Origin: Paenalicyclobacillus ferrooxydans
Lineage (GTDB): Bacteria; Bacillota; Bacilli; Alicyclobacillales; Alicyclobacillaceae
Assembly: GCF_001399675.1 (NCBI RefSeq)
Contig: NZ_LJCO01000047.1
Location: 1 to 64,000, forward strand
DNA: 64,000 nucleotides
Direction: 5' to 3'
Shown piece after piece: positions 28,820 to 37,498 of the stretch (positions are counted from its first letter, which is position 1; every line of letters begins with the position of its first letter). Position numbers and translations under genes: made by a program. The notes under the pieces are model-generated. The model was not told the origin of the DNA. It searched no databases and saw only the letters and a program-made list of their open reading frames with translations.

Positions 28820-29761
28820 GTGAAGGTAATTCGAATTTCGCCGCGAGGCTACTGTTACGGCGTGGTGGATGCGATGGTCTTGGCGAAGCAGGCAGCAGAC
28901 GATCCAAACCTGCCTCGCCCGATATATATTCTTGGAATGATTGTTCACAATCGTCATGTCGTCGACGCGTTTGAAAGTGCAGGCGTGATCACGCTTGACG
29001 GTGCCGACAGACTTTCGTTGCTGGAGAAAATCACCGAAGGAACGGTAATCTTCACAGCCCACGGCGTGTCCCCTGAAGTAAAGCGGCGCGCTCGGGAACG
29101 GGGACTGCATGTGATTGATGCGACGTGCCCGGACGTGACCAAGACGCACGATCTGATCAGAGAGCATGTCGCTTCAGGCTACGACATCGTCTACATCGGC
29201 CGAAAGGGGCATCCAGAGCCGGAAGGGGCTGTCGGCGTGGCTCCTGACCATGTTTTTCTCGTTGAAAACGAGGATGACGTGGAGGCTTTGGACATTCACA
29301 ACGACAAAATTGCAGTCACCAACCAGACAACGATGAGTCAGTGGGATACAGCGGATTTAATGGCAAAGGTCAAGGAAAAATACCCTCAGGCTCTCGTGTA
29401 CAACGAGATCTGTATGGCCACACAGACCCGCCAGCAGGCGGTTGCTGAGCAAGCGAAGGATGCAGATCTCTGTCTGGTCGTGGGCGATCCGCGGAGCAAC
29501 AATTCGAACCGGTTGGCGCAAGTTTCCATTGAAGTTGCAAAGACGCCGGCGCACCGGATTGCCGATGTAACTGAAATCGATCAGGAGTGGCTAAATGGCG
29601 TGGAGACGGTCGCAGTGACCGCCGGCGCATCTACACCGACCGCCATCACCAAAGAGGTCATCGCATTTCTCGAGCAGTATCATCCGGACGATCCGTCGAC
29701 GTGGGTCCGGGAAGCGAAAGTAGCTACAGACAGGTTGCTCCCGAGCAGTCGCGACAAGTAA
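28820..29761 (+). CDS. ispH: 4-hydroxy-3-methylbut-2-enyl diphosphate reductase
   Basis: Last enzyme of the MEP isoprenoid pathway, a [4Fe-4S] protein yielding IPP and DMAPP. 313 residues. The three cluster Cys are in [22 protein letters not shown] and [17 protein letters not shown] 28820 is 8 nt after AAGGAG, and an upstream GTG at 28811 overlaps that site. It needs Fe-S supply, in keeping with the nearby suf operon. Transcribed with pncB and probably the next small gene. Confidence 0.96.
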   Translation: MKVIRISPRGYCYGVVDAMVLAKQAADDPNLPRPIYILGMIVHNRHVVDAFESAGVITLDGADRLSLLEKITEGTVIFTAHGVSPEVKRRARERGLHVIDATCPDVTKTHDLIREHVASGYDIVYIGRKGHPEPEGAVGVAPDHVFLVENEDDVEALDIHNDKIAVTNQTTMSQWDTADLMAKVKEKYPQALVYNEICMATQTRQQAVAEQAKDADLCLVVGDPRSNNSNRLAQVSIEVAKTPAHRIADVTEIDQEWLNGVETVAVTAGASTPTAITKEVIAFLEQYHPDDPSTWVREAKVATDRLLPSSRDK

Positions 29762-29774
29762 GGAGAGAGAACAG

Positions 29775-29966
29775 TTGCTCGTCCCGTTACTGGTTGTCAT
29801 TCTAATCATCGCAGTCTTATGTACTTGGTTGCGCACAAAGGCAGTTCGCTGGTTATTTACCATTCTAGCAGTCCTATTTTGGATTGCCTTCTTGGGGTTG
29901 CTTGGGTTTGTGATCGGGTTCCAGGCGGGAACGCACGGTGTCCATGTCCTTCGCTACATCTTGTAA
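29775..29966 (+). CDS. Small two-helix membrane protein
   Basis: 63 residues from TTG 29775, behind AAGGAGAG, 13 nt after ispH. Two hydrophobic helices (LVPLLVVILIIAVLCTWL and WLFTILAVLFWIAFLGLLGF) are separated by RTKAVR, with a short tail. No family recognised. Co-transcription with ispH is likely from spacing. Confidence 0.65.
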   Translation: MLVPLLVVILIIAVLCTWLRTKAVRWLFTILAVLFWIAFLGLLGFVIGFQAGTHGVHVLRYIL

Positions 29967-29982
29967 TGACAAAAATTACACT

Positions 29983-30013
29983 TTGTTTCGTTTCAACGAA
30001 ATGCGTGTATAAT
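29983..30013 (+). promoter_or_regulatory. Proline dehydrogenase promoter with overlapping inverted repeat
   Basis: A -10 TATAAT lies at 30008-30013. The best -35 candidate, TTGTTT at 29983-29988, is 19 bp away. A perfect inverted repeat TTTCGTT-TC-AACGAAA (29986-30001) occupies the spacer, an ideal place for a repressor. Confidence 0.6.
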
Positions 30014-30069
30014 GGATTGCGGATCAGCTACGAACGTTGTCACTATGGGATTTTTCTGGGAGGATTTTT

Positions 30070-30984
30070 ATGGAACAGTTTATGCGTTCCGTGCTCTTGT
30101 CAATGGCGAAAAGCCAGTCAGCAAACCGCTGGGCGAAACGGTACGGTTTGCGTCTAGGAGCTCAGCGTTTTGTTGCAGGAGAAACGATTGAGAATGCTAT
30201 TGACAGAGTCAAGCAGCTGAATCGTCAAGGTCTTCGTGTGACGCTTGATCACCTTGGTGAATTTGTGTCGGATGCTGCCGAAGCGAATCAGTTGGCTGAC
30301 GATTGCATTGACGCATTGCGGGCAATCCACCATGCTGGTGCCGAGGCAACCTTGTCTGTTAAAATGACGCAGCTTGGAATGGATATCGGTCTCGATGTAT
30401 GCATGGCAAACATGCGCCGCATTGTCAGTCAGGCGAAAGAGTACGGGCTGTGGGTCAATATTGATATGGAGGACTTCCCACGGTGCCAGCAGACGCTGGA
30501 TATCTTTAATCAGCTCCGTCAAGAGTATGGAAACGTTTCAACCGTAATTCAGGCCTATTTGTATCGAAGCCTTGACGATGTGCTTGGTCTGAGTGATGAA
30601 GGCGTTTCACTGCGCATTGTGAAAGGTGCCTATAAAGAGCCGTCAGAAGTGGCCTTTCCTGAAAAACAGGATGTGGATGCAAACTACGTTAAGATCATGG
30701 AGGCTCAGTTGCTGAGCAAGGGCTATACCATGATTGCAACGCATGACGAGAAAATCATTGATCATGCCAAGACTTTTATCGCCGCACATCAGATCCCGGC
30801 CGACAAATATGAGTTCCAGATGCTCTATGGCATCCGCACAGACCTGCAACAGCAACTTGTTCAACAGGGATATCCGATTCGCGTGTATGTACCGTATGGG
30901 ACCGACTGGTATGGCTACTTTATGCGCCGATTGGCCGAACGACCGGCAAACGTTGGGTTTGTATTACGAGGTATTTTGCACTAA
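30070..30984 (+). CDS. putM: Proline dehydrogenase, monofunctional
   Basis: FAD enzyme oxidising proline to pyrroline-5-carboxylate at the membrane. 304 residues, the length of Gram-positive monofunctional enzymes. Blocks seen are VNIDMEDFPRCQQTLDIF, LRIVKGAYKEP, TMIATHDEKIIDHA, YEFQMLYGIRTDLQ and RVYVPYGTDWYGYFMRRLAERPAN, the last being the substrate and FAD region. ATG 30070 follows GGGAGG. No P5C dehydrogenase is adjacent. The promoter carries an inverted repeat. Confidence 0.94.
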   Translation: MEQFMRSVLLSMAKSQSANRWAKRYGLRLGAQRFVAGETIENAIDRVKQLNRQGLRVTLDHLGEFVSDAAEANQLADDCIDALRAIHHAGAEATLSVKMTQLGMDIGLDVCMANMRRIVSQAKEYGLWVNIDMEDFPRCQQTLDIFNQLRQEYGNVSTVIQAYLYRSLDDVLGLSDEGVSLRIVKGAYKEPSEVAFPEKQDVDANYVKIMEAQLLSKGYTMIATHDEKIIDHAKTFIAAHQIPADKYEFQMLYGIRTDLQQQLVQQGYPIRVYVPYGTDWYGYFMRRLAERPANVGFVLRGILH

Positions 30985-31060
30985 TTCATGTACTGCTCTG
31001 ATTTGTTGCTTCGATGCGTCTTGAGACGATTTTAGGCGTTGTGAGACGACTTCGACTTGA

Positions 31061-31140
31061 GGCGTTTTGAGGAGTTTTGGAGCGTTTTGGAGCGTTTTGG
31101 AGCGTTTTGAAGCGTTTTGAAGCGTTTTGAAGCGTTTTGA
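31061..31140 (+). repeat. Eight-copy 10-bp tandem repeat with phased T tracts
   Basis: Units AGCGTTTTGG and AGCGTTTTGA follow each other with a strict 10-bp period, so a TTTT tract recurs once per helical turn. The first two units (GGCGTTTTGA, GGAGTTTTGG) are degenerate. Confidence 0.93.
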
Positions 31141-31174
31141 AGCGCAGCGAGCAATTATATGGGGACAAATTGGC

Positions 31175-31215
31175 GGCCGTTACCGAAGGGTAACGGCCTT
31201 TCTGCGTTCGTTTTT
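31175..31215 (+). terminator. Terminator after proline dehydrogenase
   Basis: Perfect 10-bp stem GGCCGTTACC / GGTAACGGCC with a GAAG tetraloop, followed by TTTCTGCGTTCGTTTTT. It lies only 45 nt before the next gene. Confidence 0.85.
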
Positions 31216-31260
31216 GGAGTATACTGAACAGAGAAGATTCAGAAGGGAGCCGTGAGACTC

Positions 31261-32895
31261 ATGGAGATTGTACTTTTGGTACTACTGCTTGTCATTGTTT
31301 TCGCTCCTGTGTTTGGACTTTTCTATCTATACATCCTCTCAAAAAAGCCCCAACACTCGGTCATCCGAGCGCATCCGTACCTTGGGTGGTTTCGTTACTT
31401 TCTGGAGAAGATGGGCCCGGAGTTTCGTCAGTACTGGTTTGATGGTGATACCCTTGGCCAACCGTTCTCTCGCAATGAATTCCTCGGTGTGACGTTTTCC
31501 GCGAAATATCAGACCGACCTCGTGAGTTTCGGTTCAAAGCGCGATTTTACCCAACCTGGATACTACATTTCAAACGACCTGTTCCCGCGCCTCGTGGAGG
31601 AGCTTAAAGTCGACAATGCGGAAAAGGTGGAAGCGAGACACTACGAGATCGACAAGGAAGGTCTGTTCACCCGCCATGAGCACTTAACCCGAACAGAGAT
31701 ACCGAGATGGCTTTACCGGGATGAGGATGTGATTGTTGTTGGACCCGAGCGTAAACAGCCGTGGCATCTCCAGGGAATGTTCGGCGCCTCTGCGACCTCC
31801 TATGGTGCGGTCGGCGAGCACTATATTCTATCGACGGGCAAAGGTGCTGCGAGAGCCGGCGGATCGTGGATCAACACCGGTGAAGGCGGCGTTGCCCCGG
31901 AGCACCTGGCGACTGGGGTGGACGTCGTTGCACAGATTGGGCCCGGACTGTTTGGCTATCGGGATGACCAAGGTCACTTCTCGATGGATGAGTTCAAGAC
32001 AAAAGCAGCCGAGCCGAACATCAAGGCGTTTGAGCTGAAGTTTGCGCAAGGTGCAAAAATCCGGGGTGGTCATCTCGAGGGTTCAAAAGTCACTGCAAAA
32101 GTTGCGGCGATTCGGAAGGTGCCGATTGGCGTAACCGTGAATTCTCCAAACCGCTTTCCGTTCTTGAAAACGGCTGAAGACACACTGAGATTTGTCAAAC
32201 AGTTGCAAACCGAAGGCGGTAAACCAGTTGGCATCAAGATTGTCGTCGGAGACTCCGAACGGTTGGGTCAACTTTTTGACACCATGCTCCGCATGGATGT
32301 CTACCCAGACTTTTTCACGATTGACGGAAGTGAAGGCGGATCCGGTGCGACCTTCAAGTCGATGGCCGACACGATGGGGCTGCCATTGATTCCGGCGCTC
32401 ATCACATTTATTGATGCGGCGCATCGTTACGGAGTTCGCGACAGGTTCAAAGTATTTGCGTCCGGTAAGCTCATTACTGCAGATAAGGTTGCCATAGCAC
32501 TTGGAATCGGTGCGGACTGTGTCAACTCGGCTCGCGGTTTCATGATGGCAAACGGATGCATCATGGCGATGCAATGCCACACCGGAAAATGTCCGACAGG
32601 TGTCACGACAACGGATCCCAGGTATCAAGGGTCGTTAGTGGTCGAGGAGAAACAGTGGCGTGTGATGAACTACATCGTCAACCTCAGACAAGGCCTGTTT
32701 GCGCTTGCTGCAGCTTGTGGGCTTGAGAGTCCACGGCAGTTTACGCGGGAACATGTGGTATTCCAGAACGAACACGGCCGCAGCATCCGCTTGAGTGAGC
32801 TGTTTCCGCTTCCGAACAAAGGGGATGGCGTTGGCGATCACGTTGCGGCAGACCACGGTGTCACCCGCCAAGGGGCCGTGGGGGACGCTGGGTAA
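31261..32895 (+). CDS. FMN-binding glutamate synthase-like protein, membrane-anchored
   Basis: 544 residues. An N-terminal membrane helix (IVLLVLLLVIVFAPVFGLFY) is followed by a glutamate synthase alpha-type FMN barrel, with FGASATSYGAVGEHYILSTG, NTGEGGVAPEHL, TIDGSEGGSGATFKSM and GKLITADKVAIALGIGADC. The cluster block MAMQCHTGKCPTGVTT has the Cys residues of the [3Fe-4S] site. Like Bacillus YerD it lacks the glutaminase domain. The true reaction is not established in the family. ATG 31261 is preceded by AGAAGGGAG, and GTG 31252 is too close to that site. Confidence 0.88.
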   Translation: MEIVLLVLLLVIVFAPVFGLFYLYILSKKPQHSVIRAHPYLGWFRYFLEKMGPEFRQYWFDGDTLGQPFSRNEFLGVTFSAKYQTDLVSFGSKRDFTQPGYYISNDLFPRLVEELKVDNAEKVEARHYEIDKEGLFTRHEHLTRTEIPRWLYRDEDVIVVGPERKQPWHLQGMFGASATSYGAVGEHYILSTGKGAARAGGSWINTGEGGVAPEHLATGVDVVAQIGPGLFGYRDDQGHFSMDEFKTKAAEPNIKAFELKFAQGAKIRGGHLEGSKVTAKVAAIRKVPIGVTVNSPNRFPFLKTAEDTLRFVKQLQTEGGKPVGIKIVVGDSERLGQLFDTMLRMDVYPDFFTIDGSEGGSGATFKSMADTMGLPLIPALITFIDAAHRYGVRDRFKVFASGKLITADKVAIALGIGADCVNSARGFMMANGCIMAMQCHTGKCPTGVTTTDPRYQGSLVVEEKQWRVMNYIVNLRQGLFALAAACGLESPRQFTREHVVFQNEHGRSIRLSELFPLPNKGDGVGDHVAADHGVTRQGAVGDAG

Positions 32896-33210
32896 GCGTT
32901 GTTGCGACAGAGGCAGGCGATATGCGGGGGGACCACGAGCCACACCACGAGCCGCACCACGAGCCGCACCATGATCGGCGCCCCCTTAGCATCATAAACG
33001 GTACTTTAGCACTGCAACGCAGTACATGGTATTCTTGCGGGGTGTTTTGAGAATTGATTATATTGAAATTGGAATGAACGGAGGAAAACAGTCCGTTTGA
33101 ATCTTGTGGGCCTTATTTGCAGTCCCACTTGAACATTGCAGTCCGGCTTTAATCTTGTAAGTCCCGTTTGAATCTTGTCAGTCAATGGAAATTTGAGGGA
33201 GGATCACCAC
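32896..33210 (+). repeat. Gene-free 315 bp with 12-bp and irregular repeats
   Basis: 32932-32979 holds three copies plus one decayed copy of the 12-mer ACCACGAGCCGC. 33089-33185 holds four irregular copies of AGTCC...TTTGAATCTTGT. No gene or terminator is evident. The ribosome site for hppD (GGGAGGATC) lies at the right end. Confidence 0.7.
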
Positions 33211-34302
33211 ATGACAGATCATCTACCGCTGCTCGGCATTGATTACACGGAATTCTATGTCGGCAATGCGAAACAGTTTGCGTACTTCTTGTCCAAAGGC
33301 TGCGGGTTCCAGGTTACCGCCTATGCAGGCATGGAGACAGGTGTGCGCGACAGGGTTTCCTATGTGTTGGAACAAGGAGACATTCGACTCGTTGTGACCG
33401 GGGCGTTATCCGCGGATCACCCGATCGCAGAGTTCGTCAAGCTTCATGGTGATGGCGTAAAAGAAATCGCTTTCACGGTCGATGATGCTGAGTTATCGTA
33501 TCAGGCTGCTGTCGATCACGGTGCGATTGCCGTCAGTCCCGTGGCAGTCCTCGAAGATCAGAACGGGATCGTCAAGAAGTCAGTGGTTGGAACGTACGGC
33601 GATACAGTGCATGCGTTTATCGAACGCGGTCAGTACAAGGGTGCATTTTTGCCGGGATACAGAAAAGAGAACAACGTGTTTGGCGGCGAATCCAAAGGGC
33701 TGCTCGCTGTCGATCACACGGTCGGTAACGTCGAACTCGGCAAGATGGAGTACTGGGTCAACTACTACGAGAAGGCGCTCGGGTTTGAGCAGTTCGTTCA
33801 CTTCTCCGACGACGACATCAGTACCGAGTACTCAGCCTTGATGTCCAAAGTCATGCAGAACGGCGGCGGCAAAATCAAGTTCCCGATTAACGAACCCGCG
33901 GTCGGCAAAAAGAAGTCGCAGATTCAGGAGTATCTCGAATTCTACGGTGGACCGGGCGTGCAACACATTGCACTCAAGACCAACAACATCATCCGGACGG
34001 TTTCCGAGATGAAGGCTGCAGGCGTCGAGTTCCTGAGTGCACCCGACTCATACTACGATGAGCTCTGGGATCGGATCGGCGAGATCGACGAAGATACGAA
34101 AAAGCTGCAAGAGTTGAACGTCCTCGTCGATAGAGACGAAGAGGGCTACCTGCTGCAGATCTTCACGCGGCCGCTGATGGACCGCCCGACGGTGTTTATT
34201 GAAGTCATCCAGCGCAAGGGCAGCCGCGGCTTTGGCAACGGCAACTTCAAGGCCTTGTTTGAGGCGATTGAGAAGGAGCAGGCGCTGCGCGGCAATCTGT
34301 AA
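33211..34302 (+). CDS. hppD: 4-hydroxyphenylpyruvate dioxygenase
   Basis: Fe(II) enzyme making homogentisate from hydroxyphenylpyruvate in tyrosine degradation. 363 residues of paired vicinal-oxygen-chelate domains. The iron ligands are the His in LLAVDHTVGNVELGKM, the His in GPGVQHIALKTNNI and the Glu in RPTVFIEVIQRKGSRGFGNG. The C-terminal FGNGNFKALFEAIE is diagnostic. ATG 33211 follows GGGAGG. An operon with hmgA (56-nt gap) supplies its next step. Confidence 0.96.
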   Translation: MTDHLPLLGIDYTEFYVGNAKQFAYFLSKGCGFQVTAYAGMETGVRDRVSYVLEQGDIRLVVTGALSADHPIAEFVKLHGDGVKEIAFTVDDAELSYQAAVDHGAIAVSPVAVLEDQNGIVKKSVVGTYGDTVHAFIERGQYKGAFLPGYRKENNVFGGESKGLLAVDHTVGNVELGKMEYWVNYYEKALGFEQFVHFSDDDISTEYSALMSKVMQNGGGKIKFPINEPAVGKKKSQIQEYLEFYGGPGVQHIALKTNNIIRTVSEMKAAGVEFLSAPDSYYDELWDRIGEIDEDTKKLQELNVLVDRDEEGYLLQIFTRPLMDRPTVFIEVIQRKGSRGFGNGNFKALFEAIEKEQALRGNL

Positions 34303-34358
34303 GGCACCTTCGCAGCGGGCTATTCGTCATCGAGTATAGGGTTGGATAAGGGGGGCAG

Positions 34359-35648
34359 ATGATGCCGTTTTACGTTGCCCGCGGGAGCATCCCGCATAAA
34401 CGTCACACACAGTTCCGCCGCCCAGACGGTGAGCTCTACAAGGAAGAGGTGTTCGGCACCAAGGGATTCTCCGGTGTCGAGTCCATCCTCTATCACGTCT
34501 ATGCGCCAACCGCAGTGCAGCAGGTGGGTGAGTACTCTGCAGTACGTCACGAGGTAGAGCCCCAGGGGCCGCTTCGTCACCGTCACTTTCGGACGTTCGG
34601 CCTGACCGAGAGCGGCCACCCGATTGACGCGAGGCAGTACCTGCTTGGCAACGCGGATGTACAGATGGCGGTCTGTACAGCGACACAGTCGATGCAGGAC
34701 ATTTACAAGAACGCGGAATGCGACGAACTGCTGTTTATCCACGAGGGGACGGGAATTCTGCATTCTATGTTTGGCGATCTCGCTTATCGCCCCGGCGACT
34801 ACCTGGTTATCCCAGCAGGGACGATGTACCAGATGGCGATCGCCGAGCCTACGCGCTATCTGCTGATTGAGTCGGTGAGTCCCATCGAGATCCCGCGACG
34901 CTATCGCAACGAGTACGGCCAGTTGCTTGAGCATGCACCGTTTTGCGAACGAGATATCCGCGTTCCAGAGTATGTCGATCCAGTGGGGGGACCAGGCGGA
35001 ACCCTGGCAGGATCAACTGCGGGTGTGGCATCTGCGGGTGTGGCCTCTGCAGGTGTGGCGTCAGCAGGCGCGGCCTCTACCAGCGCGGGAGGCAGCACCA
35101 ATGACGGTGGCGTGTCCCAAACGGGATACCCGGTCCGCATCAAGGCGAGGGGCGGCATGACGACACTAACGCTGGAGCATCACCCGTTTGACGTCATCGG
35201 CTGGGACGGATACGTGTATCCGTATGCGCTGAACATTGAGGACTTCGAGCCAATCACGGGCCGAATCCACCAGCCGCCTCCGGTGCACCAGACGTTTGCT
35301 GGGGAAGGGTTTGTGGTCTGCTCGTTTGTGCCGCGCTTGTTCGACTACCATCCGGAGTCGATCCCGGCACCGTACAACCACAGCAATATCGACAGCGATG
35401 AGGTGTTGTACTACGTCCGGGGTAACTTTATGAGTCGCAAGGGAATCGAGATCGGCTCTATCACGCTTCATCCAAGCGGTATCCCGCACGGCCCGCATCC
35501 GGGTACGGCAGAGGCCAGCATTGGCAAGCCGGGAACCGAGGAACTCGCGGTCATGATGGACACATTCCGTCCGCTGCAAGTGCTGCATCCAGCTCTCACG
35601 GTAGAGGATGAGGGCTACATGTTCTCATGGCAGGAGCGCAAATACTGA
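34359..35648 (+). CDS. hmgA: Homogentisate 1,2-dioxygenase with low-complexity insertion
   Basis: Ring-opening Fe(II) enzyme that follows HppD. 429 residues. C-terminal cupin blocks are PPPVHQTFAGEGFVVCSFVP, FDYHPESIPAPYNHSNIDSD and ITLHPSGIPHGPHPG, which hold the His and Glu iron ligands. An insertion at about residues 213-250 consists of AGVAS-type pentamers encoded by a 15-bp tandem repeat, absent from ordinary family members. It falls between the two structural halves and probably forms a flexible linker. GGGGGG precedes the paired ATGs at 34359 and 34362. Confidence 0.93.
   Translation: MMPFYVARGSIPHKRHTQFRRPDGELYKEEVFGTKGFSGVESILYHVYAPTAVQQVGEYSAVRHEVEPQGPLRHRHFRTFGLTESGHPIDARQYLLGNADVQMAVCTATQSMQDIYKNAECDELLFIHEGTGILHSMFGDLAYRPGDYLVIPAGTMYQMAIAEPTRYLLIESVSPIEIPRRYRNEYGQLLEHAPFCERDIRVPEYVDPVGGPGGTLAGSTAGVASAGVASAGVASAGAASTSAGGSTNDGGVSQTGYPVRIKARGGMTTLTLEHHPFDVIGWDGYVYPYALNIEDFEPITGRIHQPPPVHQTFAGEGFVVCSFVPRLFDYHPESIPAPYNHSNIDSDEVLYYVRGNFMSRKGIEIGSITLHPSGIPHGPHPGTAEASIGKPGTEELAVMMDTFRPLQVLHPALTVEDEGYMFSWQERKY
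35019..35078 (+). repeat. 15-bp in-frame tandem repeat in hmgA
   Basis: Four units of GCGGGTGTGGCATCT with silent or conservative variation, encoding AGVAS, AGVAS, AGVAS, AGAAS. Confidence 0.9.
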
Positions 35649-35834
35649 GAGATTTCGAGTTGCAAAGTGTGGTTTGGGGTTAATTTAAATAGAAGACAAA
35701 GAGAGAGTGTGGGGGCCAGGGTGGCGCGTGCGTGTGTAGGGGGAGCACGAGGCTGCCGAGCGGATCGGCCTCCACATGTTTATGTTCGTACCATGCGCGT
35801 GGTAGGATAAACCGGAAAAGGGGTGGATAGACCA

Positions 35835-36509
35835 GTGAAACCAGACCATGAAGATCATGCACCGCTCGTTGAGATATTGCCGGATGAAATGCCTTGGCAG
35901 GATAATTACAAGTTGCTTATCGGATCGATCGTGCCAAGACCGATTGCCTTCGTTTCAACAAGGAGTGCAGATGGAGTTAACAATTTAGCGGCATTCAGCT
36001 TTTTCAACGGAGTCTGCCCCAAACCGTTTATTGTGGCGTTCGCACCCATGCGCAGAGGGGCTACAGGGGAAAAGAAGGATACACTCCGAAACATTGAGGA
36101 AACTGGCGAGTTTGTGGTGAACGTCGTTAGTGAGGCGCTCGTTGCGCCGATGAGTCGGACAAACCCTGAGTTTGGGCCGGAAGTTGATGAGTTTGAAGTT
36201 GCAGGATTGACGCCGGTTCCAAGTGATTTAGTGAGTCCACCGCGCGTGATGGAAAGCCCCATTCAAATGGAGTGCAAGCTTGTTCAGGTGGTGGAGTTTG
36301 GTGAGGAGGCCGGGGCGGGATCGCTTGTGCTTGGCCACGTCATCAAGATGCATATCGCACCGTCTGTGTATCGAGATGGGAAGATCGATCCGGATGCGCT
36401 GCAGGCCGTTGGCCGCATGGCCGGAGATGAATATGCCCGGATCACGGACAGGTTCCCGTTTCGCCGCTCGACCTTGAACGACTTTGCGCCGCAGGGGGAT
36501 AAGGGCTGA
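35835..36509 (+). CDS. Flavin reductase family protein (flavoredoxin-like FMN-binding)
   Basis: 224 residues. A split-barrel FMN-binding domain starts with YKLLIGSIVPRPIAFVSTRS, then NNLAAFSFFNGVCPKPFIVAF, TLRNIEETGEFVVNVVS and LVLGHVIKMHI. It is typical of flavoredoxin or DIM6/NTAB proteins that reduce flavin for oxygenases. GTG 35835 lies about 9 nt after AAAAGGGG. The location behind hppD-hmgA suggests, but does not prove, a role in aromatic catabolism. No fumarylacetoacetase or maleylacetoacetate isomerase is seen nearby. Confidence 0.86.
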   Translation: MKPDHEDHAPLVEILPDEMPWQDNYKLLIGSIVPRPIAFVSTRSADGVNNLAAFSFFNGVCPKPFIVAFAPMRRGATGEKKDTLRNIEETGEFVVNVVSEALVAPMSRTNPEFGPEVDEFEVAGLTPVPSDLVSPPRVMESPIQMECKLVQVVEFGEEAGAGSLVLGHVIKMHIAPSVYRDGKIDPDALQAVGRMAGDEYARITDRFPFRRSTLNDFAPQGDKG

Positions 36510-36622
36510 GGCGGTATAGGCCGACGAGGATCCGATTTAGGCTGAGGTGATTGTTGCGGGCTGGCGCTTTTGGGGCGGAGGGCTTGCCGGGCGGAGGCTT
36601 GGGGGCCTGCCGCTGCCGGTCC

Positions 36623-36676
36623 GGCTTGGTGGGCTTGGTGGGCTTGGTGGGCTTGGTGGGCTTGGTGGGCTTGGTG
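36623..36676 (+). repeat. Six-copy 9-bp tandem repeat
   Basis: GGCTTGGTG repeated six times without interruption. It lies in gene-free DNA after the flavin reductase gene. Degenerate relatives continue to about 36720. Confidence 0.93.
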
Positions 36677-36852
36677 AGCTTGTCCGGCTCCGGTGGGCCG
36701 CGTCGGCTTGGTGAGCTTGATGGCCTGCTATGCGGGCCAGGGCCAGGTGCTTGAGACAAGATTTAATTCGGTATCGGGGAGCCTAGGCTCCCCGATTTCC
36801 AATTTGAGAGTTCATTGAGCCTTAGACTGGCGGCCTTGCGGTCGTCGTGGCC

Positions 36853-37464
36853 CACAGCGGAACTGAGTTCCGTTAAATTTGGCGACCATCGACCTGGGGC
36901 GTCCACAGCGGAACTGAGTTCCGTTAAATTAGGCGACCATCGCCCTGGGGCGTCCACAGCGGAACTGAGTTCCGTTAAATTAGGCGACCATCGCCCGGGG
37001 GCGCCCACAGCGGAACTGAGTTCCGTTAAATTAGGCGACCATCGCCCGGGGGCGTCCACAGCGGAACTGAGTTCCGTTAAATTAGGCGACCATCGCCTGG
37101 CGGCGCCCGCAGCGGAACTGAGTTCCGTTAAATTAGGCGACCATCGACCTGGGGCGTCCACAGCGGAACTGAGTTCCGTTAAATTAGGCGACCATCGCCC
37201 TGGGGCGTCCACAGCGGAACTGAGTTCCGTTAAATTAGGCGGCAATCGCCTGGCGGCGCCCACAGCGGAACTGAGTTCCGTTAAATTAGGCGACCATCGC
37301 CTGGCGGCGCCCACAGCGGAACTGAGTTCCGTTAAATTAGGCGACCATCGCCTGGCGGCGCCCGCAGCGGAACTGAGTTCCGTTAAATTAGGCGACCATC
37401 GCCTGGCGGCGCCCACAGCGGAACTGAGTTCCGTTAAATTAGGCGGCAATCGCCTGGCGATACC
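36853..37464. repeat. Twelve-copy 51-bp tandem array with two dyads per unit
   Basis: Twelve contiguous 51-bp units begin CACAGCGGAACTGAG at 36853, 36904 and so on to 37414. Each unit contains a perfect dyad CGGAACT-G-AGTTCCG, the AT-rich TTAAATTAGG, and usually a second dyad GGCGA-CCA-TCGCC (GGCAATCGCC in two units). The 3' third of the unit varies between TGGGGCGTC, TGGCGGCGCC and CGGGGGCGCC. There is no unique spacer, so this is not CRISPR. Because 51 is divisible by three, both strands stay open through the array. I do not read these frames as genes. The region from 36510 to 37498 otherwise holds no gene. Confidence 0.95.
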
Positions 37465-37498
37465 ACCTGTGCCGCTCCTCACGCAATCAGCGCCCCTG

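Noticed and set aside
36551-36754. 67-codon Gly/Leu/Val-rich frame
   Set aside because: It is the translation of the 9-bp repeat and GC-rich flanks, without start signals.
36853-37464. Possible CRISPR array
   Set aside because: Units are contiguous with no unique spacers of constant length, and no cas genes are nearby.
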